The notes under the pieces: generated by a model
Databases searched by the model: none
Told to the model about the DNA's origin: nothing
What the model saw: the letters and a program-made list of their open reading frames with translations, nothing else
Position numbers and translations under genes: made by a program
Shown here: piece by piece, positions 1-5,442 of the stretch
Layout of the letters: each line of letters starts with the position of its first letter
How positions within the stretch are numbered: position 1 is the first letter of the stretch
NCBI RefSeq assembly: GCF_938010505.1
Contig: NZ_CALLVP010000136.1
Coordinates: 1 to 7,515, forward strand
Reading direction: 5' to 3'
DNA length: 7,515 nucleotides
From: an uncultured Veillonella sp.
GTDB taxonomy: Bacteria; Bacillota; Negativicutes; Veillonellales; Veillonellaceae

Positions 1-761
1 TTACCATAGTTGGCTTTTTAGCTGCTATGATTGGTACCATCATCGGTGCCGGTGGAGGACTTGTCTTTGTGCCTCTTTTTATGTACTGGTTCCCCGAGTG
101 GTCTCCGTCTATGGTCGTAGGGACATCGCTTTTTTCTGTTATGTGCAATGCTATTTCTGGATCTATAGCATATCTTAAGCAGAAAAAGGTGTATGTTGGG
201 GCTGCGCTCGTCTTTAGCATTGCTACCTTCCCAGGGGCCATTTTAGGGGCTCAAATGTCTGGGTGGTTCTCTGGTAATGGCTTTATGTTTGCCTTTGGGT
301 GTTTTATGTTATGTGCATCTTTCTTGATTGGCTTTAAAAACTTTAAAAAAGGGGAACGAAAGGAAGAGTCCCTTACTCTAGACCAGCTCACCTATAGTAA
401 GCCCGTTGGTATCAGTATTAGTATTGTTGTTGGCTTTATTTCGAGTATCTTTGGCATCGGCGGAGGCCTCATTCACGTACCGGCCTTGATTTATTTGATG
501 GGCTTTCCTACGCATATGGCGACAGCCACTAGCCAATCCATCCTCGCCGTATCTACTACGGTAGGGGTTATTACGCATCTAATAGAAAATCACATCGTAT
601 TTAGTATTGCCATTCCTACGAGCATTGGCGCTATCTTCGGCGCTCAAGCTGGTGCGCGCATTGCAAAACGCCTTAAAGCAAAAGCTATCCTAGCGCTCAT
701 GAGCGTAGCTGTTTTTGCATTGGCTGTACGCATCATTCTTAAATCTGGTATCTTGGGATGA
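1..761 (+). CDS. TauE/SafE-family (DUF81) membrane permease, 5' end outside window
   Basis: An inner-membrane permease of the TauE/SafE family, whose members are linked to export or uptake of sulfite, sulfonates or other small organic anions. The substrate cannot be read from this sequence. The frame is open from the first bases: codons before the ATG at 27 read TIVGFLAAM, matching the usual start of the first family repeat. The gene therefore very probably begins upstream and the ATG at 27 is internal. The two half-repeats typical of the family are both visible, each with a glycine-rich motif followed by a proline: GTIIGAGGGLVFVP near the N-terminus and SSIFGIGGGLIHVP at about residues 137-150 counted from the ATG at 27. 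The rest is a series of hydrophobic segments separated by short charged loops (for example KNFKKGERKEE). The protein ends a few bases before a hairpin terminator, so it is not co-transcribed with the dehydrogenase downstream. Family assignment is confident; substrate is unknown. Confidence 0.88.
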   Translation, partial: TIVGFLAAMIGTIIGAGGGLVFVPLFMYWFPEWSPSMVVGTSLFSVMCNAISGSIAYLKQKKVYVGAALVFSIATFPGAILGAQMSGWFSGNGFMFAFGCFMLCASFLIGFKNFKKGERKEESLTLDQLTYSKPVGISISIVVGFISSIFGIGGGLIHVPALIYLMGFPTHMATATSQSILAVSTTVGVITHLIENHIVFSIAIPTSIGAIFGAQAGARIAKRLKAKAILALMSVAVFALAVRIILKSGILG

Positions 762-773
762 TATAATTTAATA

Positions 774-821
774 AAAGCCCTTTAATGGTGACTTGTACGC
801 ATTTTACCATTAGAGGGCTTT
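774..821 (+). terminator. Rho-independent-type hairpin after the permease
   Basis: A 16-bp stem (774-789 with 806-821) begins AAAGCCCT and ends AGGGCTTT. It has one G-U wobble and a 16-base loop, and it starts 12 bases after the permease stop codon. The right arm ends in CTTT followed by a T-rich tract (CTATATTTT), a weaker U-run than in textbook terminators. The A-rich left flank would also let it work in the other direction. Confidence 0.8.
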
Positions 822-1207
822 CTATATTTTCAGCAGTTTATAAAAAGGTATGACCAAAAGTCATAGAACACTATAAATGAGAATAGAGAAATCAAAGTTA
901 ATAAATCATACTAATTTTATGTATAATACTTGTAATGTATTTACTATAGAATTACATGTAGAATAAATCGTTGTTTATCGAATTTTTGGTATGCCACAAT
1001 TAGCTATATCTATATATACCTAATAAATAAGGATTATTGATTGAAGATGTGTAAAAATATGTACATGATAATGCGAATGAGATGTACTTTCAACTAAGAG
1101 AATAAAAGAACAATGCATATCGATTTTTATTAGAAGAGATATAATTTATGCATAATTATAGTAGTGAGAATGAGAACGGCGTATACTAAAAGTAACTTAT
1201 ATTCCTT
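822..1207. other. AT-rich intergenic region, no gene recognised
   Basis: About 390 bases between the permease terminator and the dehydrogenase leader. I see only very short open frames without ribosome-binding sites, for example a 16-codon frame from 1046. Several -10-like hexamers occur (TATAAT at 922-927 and 1140-1145, TATACT at 1182-1187), but none has a convincing TTGACA partner. The length is more than a simple promoter needs, so regulator binding sites for the dehydrogenase could lie here; none could be identified. Confidence 0.5.
1182..1187 (+). promoter_or_regulatory. Candidate -10 element for the dehydrogenase gene
   Basis: TATACT inside GTATACTAAA lies 44 bases before the GTG start and would give a leader of about 38 bases. 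The same GTATACTAAA string forms the -10 region proposed for the antisense RNA near 4220. No good -35 hexamer is visible at 16-18 bases, so an activator or another promoter (TATAAT at 1140-1145) remains possible. Confidence 0.3.
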
Positions 1208-1217
1208 ATGAGAGGAC

Positions 1218-1223
1218 AGGAGG
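1218..1223 (+). promoter_or_regulatory. Shine-Dalgarno that fixes the dehydrogenase start at GTG 1232
   Basis: AGGAGG sits 8 bases before GTG at 1232, which is ideal spacing. The in-frame ATG at 1208 lies upstream of this site and has no ribosome-binding site of its own. Translation therefore most likely starts at 1232, and the eight codons 1208-1231 are leader. Confidence 0.85.
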
Positions 1224-1231
1224 AAATAGAA

Positions 1232-4054
1232 GTGAGTACGCTTATTAGAGATTATGAACGTTTTGCCAAGGAGGCAAAAGAAATTTGTAAAGGTCGCGTG
1301 TATACCGATCATTTACGTCGTTATGCGTATGGCGTTGATGCGTCCTGCTATAGCTATTTACCAAAGGTAGTTGTTAAAGCTGAGGATGAACGCGAAGTAA
1401 GACGTCTTATTCGTTTATGCCAACAATGCGGCACACCATTTACATTCCGTGCGGCGGGTTCGTCTTTGTCTGGTCAATGCTCCAGTGAAGATGTGCTCAT
1501 CGTATGTAATGATGGCTTCAAGAAAATGGAAGTTATCGATGATGGTAATGCCTTAAAATGTGAATGTGGTGTTATCGGTTCTGATGCAAATGACTTATTG
1601 AAACCGTACAATCGTAAAATTGGTCCAGATCCTGCTACGCTTGCCACCGCATTAGTAGGTGGTATTTTGAATAATAACTCCTCTGGTATGTGCTGTGGTA
1701 CGGCACAGAACTCGTATAAAACAATTCGCTCCATTCGGGTTGTTTTACTAGATGGTTCCATTCTCGACACATCCGACCAAAAGAGCATTGATCAATTCCT
1801 CAAAGAAAAACCTCAAATGGTAGAGGATATCTTGCAATTGCGCAAAGATATTTTGGCCGATGAAGAATTGACACATTTAATAAATCACAAGTATAAAATC
1901 AAAAATACTACGGGCTACGGCTTGAACTCTCTCGTTGATTTTGAAGATATTATCGATATCATCAATCACTTGTTCATTGGCTCTGAAGGTACATTGGGCT
2001 TCGTGTCCGAAGTTGTATATAACACTGTTGAAGACGTGCCTCATAAAGGCTGCGGCCTCATGTTCTTCAAAACATTGAATGATGCATCCTTAGCCGTTGT
2101 AGCCTTGGCTAATATGGGCCGTGAAAAGGTTATCGCTGCGGAAATGATGGACTATCAGTCCTTGCGCGCTGTTCAAGCCTTAGATAATGTGCCTGACTTC
2201 GTTCGTGAAGTGCCTGAAGGTACGAGTGCAATCTTGTTCCAAACTGAAAGCTACACGAAAGAAACGGTTGATCAAAACTTGGCTTTCATTAAAGACAAAT
2301 TAAAAGATATCCCAACAGCCCTTCCAAGTCTTTACTCTCAAGACCCTGTAGAATACGATTCTTGGTGGGCCATCCGTAAAGGTATCTTGCCAATCGTTGG
2401 CGGTCAACGCAGAAAAGGCACCACTGTTATTACAGAGGACGTGTGCTTCCAAATCGAAGACTTCACTAAGGGCATCGAAATGATTACCGAATTGTTCCAC
2501 AAATACGACTTCGTTGACGGTGGTGTAATCTTCGGTCATGCTTTGTCTGGTAATGTTCACTTTAACATCACACCTGACTTTAGCGACCCTAAAGACACTA
2601 AAAACTTTGCTGATTTGGTAGAGGAAATGTCCGAACGCGTATCTGGTTTCGGTGGCTCTTTGAAAGCTGAACATGGTACAGGTCGTATGGTGGCACCATT
2701 TGTTGAAATGGAATGGGGTCGTAAAGCGTACGAAATCAATCGTCGTATTAAAGCTATCTTTGACCCTGAACGCATTTTAAATCCTGATGTTATCATTACG
2801 GATGACCCAGATGTGTACAAGAAAAATCTTAAAGCTCAATGCGCTATCGACGATGCTTTTACAATCTGTATGGAATGTGGTTTCTGTGAAAAGCATTGCC
2901 CAAGCCGTAATTTAACATTGACGCCACGTCAACGTATTGCATTGTTGCGCGAAACGAAACGTCTTGAAAACGAAGGTAATTTTACGTTGGCATCGGAGCT
3001 TAGAAAAGGCTACGAATACTACGGTGTGGACACTTGTGCAGCTTGCTCCATGTGTAAAGGTCTTTGTCCACTCAGCATCGATACTGCTCAAATCGCATTG
3101 TCCATGCGTCGCATCGATCCACCTGCACCAGAATTGGCTAAGAAGATTTACGATAACTTCTCCACAACCATCGAAATGTGCCGTGCTGGCGTGAGCCTCG
3201 AAGGCCTTGCTGGCTCTATCATTACGCAAAAAGCGATTTCTAAAATTACAGAAGGCTTATATGGTGCTACAGGGATTACTCCGTACATTCCTAAAACAAC
3301 GCCTAAGGTTAACCGCTACAGATTGAGAAATCGCATTAAACCAACTAACTTTGAAAAGGTTGTATACTTCAGTACCTGTGCGAACCGCGCTTTCAAACCG
3401 AATCAAGGTTACGACGATGAGCGCAGCTTGCAACAAGTAGTGGAAAGCCTCTGTAACAAGGCTCATATCGATATTATCTACCCACAACATATCGAAAACC
3501 TCTGCTGCGGTTTGAGTTTTGAAAACTACGACGACGTTCATGAACGGGCTGTTAAGGACTTACACGATGCGTTGATTAAAGCATCTCAAAATGGTAAATA
3601 CCCAATCGTGATCGACCATAGTGCATGTTTCAATCATGCTTTCAAACACATGCCGGACTTAGAAATCAACGATATTTCTGAATTCTTATGCAAATATGTT
3701 GTGCCTCATCTGGACATTGAAAAATGCGATGAGCGCGTAATTGTGCATAAACAATGTAAAATCAAATCGTTGAACAAATCTCAATACATCGAAGACTTGG
3801 CTCGCCTCTGTACAGATTATGTATTCAACATTAAATCCTTCGCATGCGACGGCTTTGCTGGCCAAAAAGGGTTCTTTACTCCAGAACTCAACAAATCAGC
3901 TACGAAAGACCTCGCTAGTGAAATCGCTGAATACGGTGTAACATTAGGCGTGAGCTCCAGTTCTACCTGTGAAATTGGTCTTGGTGAAAGCGGTGGCATC
4001 CCATTCGTTGGCGTTGCATTCCTACTAGATCGTTGCTCTAAGGCTAAGAACTAG
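1232..4054 (+). CDS. FAD/Fe-S D-2-hydroxyacid dehydrogenase, probably quinone-linked D-lactate dehydrogenase
   Basis: A 940-residue flavoprotein that would oxidise D-lactate (or a related D-2-hydroxyacid such as D-2-hydroxyglutarate) and pass electrons through Fe-S centres, probably to membrane quinones. From N to C: a PCMH-type FAD-binding domain starting near residue 44 (PKVVVKAEDE) with GPDPAT at 131 and NNNSSGMCCG at about 149-158; an FAD-oxidase C-terminal domain with GHALSGNVHF from 435 and EHGTGR from 480; two 4Fe-4S motifs, C546/C549/C552/C556 and C602/C605/C608/C612; then a CCG-type C-terminal region with C716, the CC pair 758-759, C799, C842, C872 and C913 (STCEIGL). The second CCG half reads ACDGFAGQKGF, with one cysteine where many relatives have two. 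Length and order match the Dld-II/YdiJ-like single-chain enzymes of about 940-1020 residues. Lactate is the main carbon source of Veillonella, which favours D-lactate, but substrate is inferred. Start chosen from the AGGAGG site; the gene is monocistronic by context. Confidence 0.88.
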   Translation: MSTLIRDYERFAKEAKEICKGRVYTDHLRRYAYGVDASCYSYLPKVVVKAEDEREVRRLIRLCQQCGTPFTFRAAGSSLSGQCSSEDVLIVCNDGFKKMEVIDDGNALKCECGVIGSDANDLLKPYNRKIGPDPATLATALVGGILNNNSSGMCCGTAQNSYKTIRSIRVVLLDGSILDTSDQKSIDQFLKEKPQMVEDILQLRKDILADEELTHLINHKYKIKNTTGYGLNSLVDFEDIIDIINHLFIGSEGTLGFVSEVVYNTVEDVPHKGCGLMFFKTLNDASLAVVALANMGREKVIAAEMMDYQSLRAVQALDNVPDFVREVPEGTSAILFQTESYTKETVDQNLAFIKDKLKDIPTALPSLYSQDPVEYDSWWAIRKGILPIVGGQRRKGTTVITEDVCFQIEDFTKGIEMITELFHKYDFVDGGVIFGHALSGNVHFNITPDFSDPKDTKNFADLVEEMSERVSGFGGSLKAEHGTGRMVAPFVEMEWGRKAYEINRRIKAIFDPERILNPDVIITDDPDVYKKNLKAQCAIDDAFTICMECGFCEKHCPSRNLTLTPRQRIALLRETKRLENEGNFTLASELRKGYEYYGVDTCAACSMCKGLCPLSIDTAQIALSMRRIDPPAPELAKKIYDNFSTTIEMCRAGVSLEGLAGSIITQKAISKITEGLYGATGITPYIPKTTPKVNRYRLRNRIKPTNFEKVVYFSTCANRAFKPNQGYDDERSLQQVVESLCNKAHIDIIYPQHIENLCCGLSFENYDDVHERAVKDLHDALIKASQNGKYPIVIDHSACFNHAFKHMPDLEINDISEFLCKYVVPHLDIEKCDERVIVHKQCKIKSLNKSQYIEDLARLCTDYVFNIKSFACDGFAGQKGFFTPELNKSATKDLASEIAEYGVTLGVSSSSTCEIGLGESGGIPFVGVAFLLDRCSKAKN

Positions 4055-4070
4055 GTCGTGTATACCTGTT

Positions 4071-4158
4071 GCTATTTACGTTAAAGTAATTAGTAGTTTA
4101 CGTAAAAGCAACTAGTAGTTTACGTAAAAGTAACGGGTAGTTTATGTTGTAGTTACTA
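4071..4158. repeat. 22-bp tandem repeat array, four copies
   Basis: Four consecutive 22-bp units (4071-4092, 4093-4114, 4115-4136, 4137-4158) share the pattern GTAGTTTACGTAAAAGTAACTA, written here as GTAG-TTTACGTAAA-AG(T/C)AAC. A degenerate fifth copy starts at 4159. Units 2 and 3 each contain the perfect 10-bp palindrome TTTACGTAAA (4097-4106 and 4119-4128). Units 1 and 4 carry damaged versions. The 22-bp period places the palindromes about two helical turns apart, as in cooperative operator arrays. The array lies between the dehydrogenase stop codon and the antisense-RNA promoter. Confidence 0.85.
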
Positions 4159-4168
4159 GCAGTTTTTT
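4112..4168 (+). terminator. Possible weak terminator of the dehydrogenase gene
   Basis: CTAGTA (4112-4117) can pair with TACTAG (4154-4159), extended by wobble pairs to about 9 bp, and the right arm is soon followed by six T (4163-4168). The loop is about 33 bases long and contains a smaller palindrome. It is the only terminator-like structure after the dehydrogenase, and it may just be a by-product of the tandem repeats. Confidence 0.3.
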
Positions 4169-4216
4169 AGGAGTTTTATGAGATTTACCGTTAATTCTTT
4201 ATTTTTCTAAGAAATG

Positions 4217-4225
4217 TGGTATACT
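4217..4225 (+). promoter_or_regulatory. Extended -10 promoter of the antisense (antitoxin) RNA
   Basis: TGGTATACT fits an extended -10 element (TGn followed by TATACT). Transcription would start near 4232. No clear -35 hexamer is seen at 17-18 bases (sequence around 4196-4201 is TCTTTA), which is tolerable for an extended -10 promoter. Confidence 0.6.
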
Positions 4226-4230
4226 AAACA

Positions 4231-4238
4231 TAGGTAGT
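4231..4238 (+). repeat. Short direct repeat a (copy in antitoxin; partner 4341-4348)
   Basis: TAGGTAGT occurs at the predicted 5' end of the antisense RNA and again at 4341-4348 within the toxin gene (codons 22-25 on the other strand). This gives 8 bp of potential pairing between the two transcripts. It could correspond to DRa of par. At 8 bp a chance match is possible, so confidence rests on its occurring in the same order as the longer repeat. Confidence 0.5.
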
Positions 4239-4254
4239 AGAGTGTATGAAATTA

Positions 4255-4265
4255 CCTGCAATATA
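4255..4265 (+). repeat. Direct repeat b covering the toxin start codon (partner 4408-4418)
   Basis: CCTGCAATATA is found in the antisense RNA (4255-4265) and again at 4408-4418. On the minus strand, the second copy spans the toxin TTG start codon (4412-4414), the next two codons in part, and the bases just before the start. Allowing one bulged A, the match continues through CC. This is the position expected for the DRb element that blocks translation in Fst-type modules. Confidence 0.78.
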
Positions 4266-4271
4266 ACCAAA

Positions 4272-4301
4272 AAAAAGGACGAGTGGCAGCTCGTCCTTTT
4301 T
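4272..4301. terminator. Shared bidirectional terminator of toxin and antitoxin
   Basis: GGACGAG (4277-4283) and CTCGTCC (4290-4296) form a perfect 7-bp GC-rich stem with a 6-base loop. It is flanked by eight A on the left (4269-4276) and five T on the right (4297-4301), so either strand reads a stem followed by a U-run. It ends both convergent transcripts, the defining arrangement of par/Fst loci. Confidence 0.9.
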
Positions 4302-4306
4302 CTTGC

Positions 4307-4414
4307 TTACTTTTTGTTTTTATTGTTAAGCCAGTAGCTGTAGGTAGTTACAACTAAGGCAACAATAATAGGGGCAAGCAAGGTGCCCCAGAGTGCATAA
4401 AACAGCTCCTGCAA
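4307..4414 (-). CDS. Fst/PepA1-like small membrane toxin (type I toxin-antitoxin)
   Basis: A 35-residue peptide starting at TTG 4414, preceded by an excellent AAAGGAGGT site (4421-4429) seven bases upstream. Residues 8-28 form one hydrophobic helix. The core LLAPIIVALVVTTYSYWL is followed by a basic tail, NNKNKK. This matches the layout of Fst (pAD1) and staphylococcal PepA1: a short N-terminus with an acidic residue and LF, a conserved AP-I/V start to the helix, an aromatic W-L at its end, and a charged tail. Such peptides insert into the cytoplasmic membrane and, when the antitoxin RNA fails, depolarise it or disturb the nucleoid and cell envelope. It is encoded opposite to the flanking genes, with its own promoter, an SD-sequestering 5' hairpin, and an antisense RNA converging on it. 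The non-ATG start and small size make it easy to miss. An alternative reading is another small membrane peptide with no toxic role. Confidence 0.8.
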   Translation of the reverse strand: MQELFYALWGTLLAPIIVALVVTTYSYWLNNKNKK

Positions 4415-4420
4415 TATACC

Positions 4421-4437
4421 ACCTCCTTTCGGGAGGT
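4421..4437 (-). promoter_or_regulatory. 5' hairpin that sequesters the toxin Shine-Dalgarno
   Basis: On the minus strand ACCTCC-CGAAA-GGAGGT is a perfect 6-bp GC-rich stem with a 5-base loop, and the whole GGAGG is in the stem. With transcription starting near 4438-4440, the hairpin is at the very 5' end of the toxin mRNA. Fst mRNA has a comparable 5' stem that limits ribosome access and protects the message. The same role is inferred here. Confidence 0.78.
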
Positions 4438-4444
4438 ATTTTAT

Positions 4445-4453
4445 ATTATATCA
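4445..4453 (-). promoter_or_regulatory. Extended -10 promoter of the toxin gene
   Basis: The minus strand reads TGATATAAT, a consensus extended -10, putting the transcript start at about 4438-4440, directly at the SD-sequestering hairpin. The -35 region (about 4468-4473, TACAAG) is a poor match to consensus and falls in the first unit of the 25-bp tandem array. Confidence 0.75.
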
Positions 4454-4458
4454 TCATG

Positions 4459-4582
4459 ATATGGAGTCTTGTATATGATTAAATATCGAGTCTTACATAT
4501 GATTTAAATATCGAGTCTTACATATGATTTAAATATCGAGTTTTGCATATGATTTAAATATGGAGACTTGCATAGGATTTAA
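4459..4582. repeat. 25-bp tandem repeat array, five copies
   Basis: Units at 4459-4482 (24 bp), 4483-4507, 4508-4532, 4533-4557 and 4558-4582 follow the pattern ATATCGAGTCTTACATATGA plus TTTAA. A degenerate sixth unit runs into the lipoprotein start. The two central copies (4483-4532) are identical and the outer ones diverge, typical of an array that changes by slippage or unequal exchange. Each full copy contains CATATG or a variant and an ATTTAAAT-type palindrome across the junction. The array fills the whole space between the toxin promoter and the TPR lipoprotein gene. The lipoprotein's weak ribosome-binding site (GGAG, 4587-4590) comes from the ATGGAG part of the last, damaged unit. Confidence 0.9.
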
Positions 4583-4598
4583 GAATGGAGAATTCTGA

Positions 4599-5258
4599 AT
4601 GAAGAAAATTATACTTTTCTTTCTTTTAATAACAGCCCTTACGGGATGTGGATTGAATCAAAATACGAATAGTAACAATGGGAATGGCAATAAGACAGAA
4701 TCTAATGCAACTAGTTGCGCTACTGCAACTGGCTCCTCTACATCTGGTGCGGAAAATAGTAAAGCTGTTAAGCAAGATGAACACCTAAAGGCAGCAAAGC
4801 AAGCCTTATCCGCTGGTGAGTATACGAAAGCCATAGACGAAGCTACAGCGTCCATTAAGGATAACGCTAATAATGCGGAATCCTATTCTGTACGCGGCTT
4901 TGCAACAGCATTAAACGGTGATACGACTAAAGGCTTGTCAGATACTAAAAAGGCTTATGATTTAGATCCTAACAATGTGGCTAATTACTATAACATGGCC
5001 ATGGTCTATAAGTTGCAAGGTCAGTTAAACGATTCTAAACAATGGTTTGAAAAGGTATTGGAAAAGGACCCTAGTAACACCTGGTCTGTGTATGGTATTG
5101 CTACCATTTATGCAGATCAAGGAGACGACACTAAGGCCCTTGATTGGCTTGAAAAGGCGATTAAAATTGATCCATCTGTAAAATCCGTTGCAGCAGGACA
5201 AGACCATTTTGAACGCTTTCATAATAATATGCGATTTAAAACATTGGTTGGGTTATAG
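4599..5258 (+). CDS. TPR-repeat lipoprotein
   Basis: A 219-residue predicted lipoprotein. The N-terminus MKKIILFFLLITALTGC is a complete type II signal peptide with lipobox LTGC and lipidated Cys17. A flexible N/S/T/G-rich linker (residues 18-58) leads to about four tetratricopeptide repeats at roughly 61-90, 93-125, 127-159 and 161-193. Typical features are GEYTKAIDEA, the DLDPNNVANYYNMAMVY and KDPSNTWSVYGIATIY junctions, and A-IKIDP. The C-terminus carries the DHFERFHNNMRFKTLVG tail often seen capping bacterial TPR proteins (D-x-x-F with R-F-K-x-L). TPR domains bind other proteins, so a scaffold or assembly role in the envelope is likely, but the partner is unknown. The start is set by the signal peptide; GGAG lies eight bases upstream. 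The leader is a tandem repeat array, and I found no clear sigma70 promoter or terminator for this gene. Confidence 0.88.
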   Translation: MKKIILFFLLITALTGCGLNQNTNSNNGNGNKTESNATSCATATGSSTSGAENSKAVKQDEHLKAAKQALSAGEYTKAIDEATASIKDNANNAESYSVRGFATALNGDTTKGLSDTKKAYDLDPNNVANYYNMAMVYKLQGQLNDSKQWFEKVLEKDPSNTWSVYGIATIYADQGDDTKALDWLEKAIKIDPSVKSVAAGQDHFERFHNNMRFKTLVGL

Positions 5259-5328
5259 TTTTTAAATCTATTGAGCAATTAATAATACTATTAGAGTAGA
5301 AATGATGTTTCCTGATTCTATTAGTTAC

Positions 5329-5358
5329 TTGACAAAATTGATACATGACCTTTATATA
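5329..5358 (+). promoter_or_regulatory. Sigma70-like promoter before the DUF3829 lipoprotein
   Basis: A perfect TTGACA at 5329-5334 is followed after 17-18 bases by TTATAT/TATATA (5352-5358), giving a leader of about 78 bases. A second -10 candidate, TATAAT at 5389-5394, has only a weak -35 (TATTCA) and could be an alternative start nearer the gene. No gene is seen between 5259 and 5442. Confidence 0.6.
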
Positions 5359-5442
5359 TTAATCCTATTCATAAAAATCATATTAGTATATAATTAATAT
5401 GTATAAATTAGGTTGTGTATTGATGAAAGGAGAGGATTCATC

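Larger units (their letters stand above)
4232..4301 (+). ncRNA. Predicted antisense antitoxin RNA (RNA II-like) of an Fst-type type I system
   Basis: A short RNA of about 70 nt is predicted from the extended -10 at 4217-4225 to the hairpin terminator at 4277-4296. It has no plausible reading frame of its own. It converges on the toxin gene and overlaps the 3' end of its mRNA only across the shared terminator. Like RNA II of the pAD1 par locus, it carries short segments that also occur, in the same orientation, inside the opposite-strand toxin gene: TAGGTAGT near its 5' end and CCTGCAATATA at 4255-4265. The second is exactly complementary to the toxin mRNA around its start codon. The inferred role is to block toxin translation by pairing at dispersed sites. 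The promoter, ends and function are predictions. Size and layout closely match the known family. Confidence 0.72.

Noticed and set aside
27..29. ATG 27 as the start of the TauE/SafE permease
   Set aside because: The frame is open to the window edge and the preceding codons continue the typical first membrane segment, with no SD before the ATG.
1046..1096. Sixteen-codon plus-strand frame (MCKNMYMIMRMRCTFN)
   Set aside because: No SD, low-complexity composition from AT-rich DNA, and no recognisable family.
2937..3194. Overlapping frames of 60-124 codons inside the dehydrogenase gene, both strands
   Set aside because: They are shadows of the main frame, rich in Cys/His/Thr without domain sense, and lack ribosome-binding sites.
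4071..4582. CRISPR array or plasmid-type iterons formed by the tandem repeats
   Set aside because: The units are directly adjacent, without spacers of unique sequence, and there are no cas or replication initiator genes. They are simple tandem arrays.
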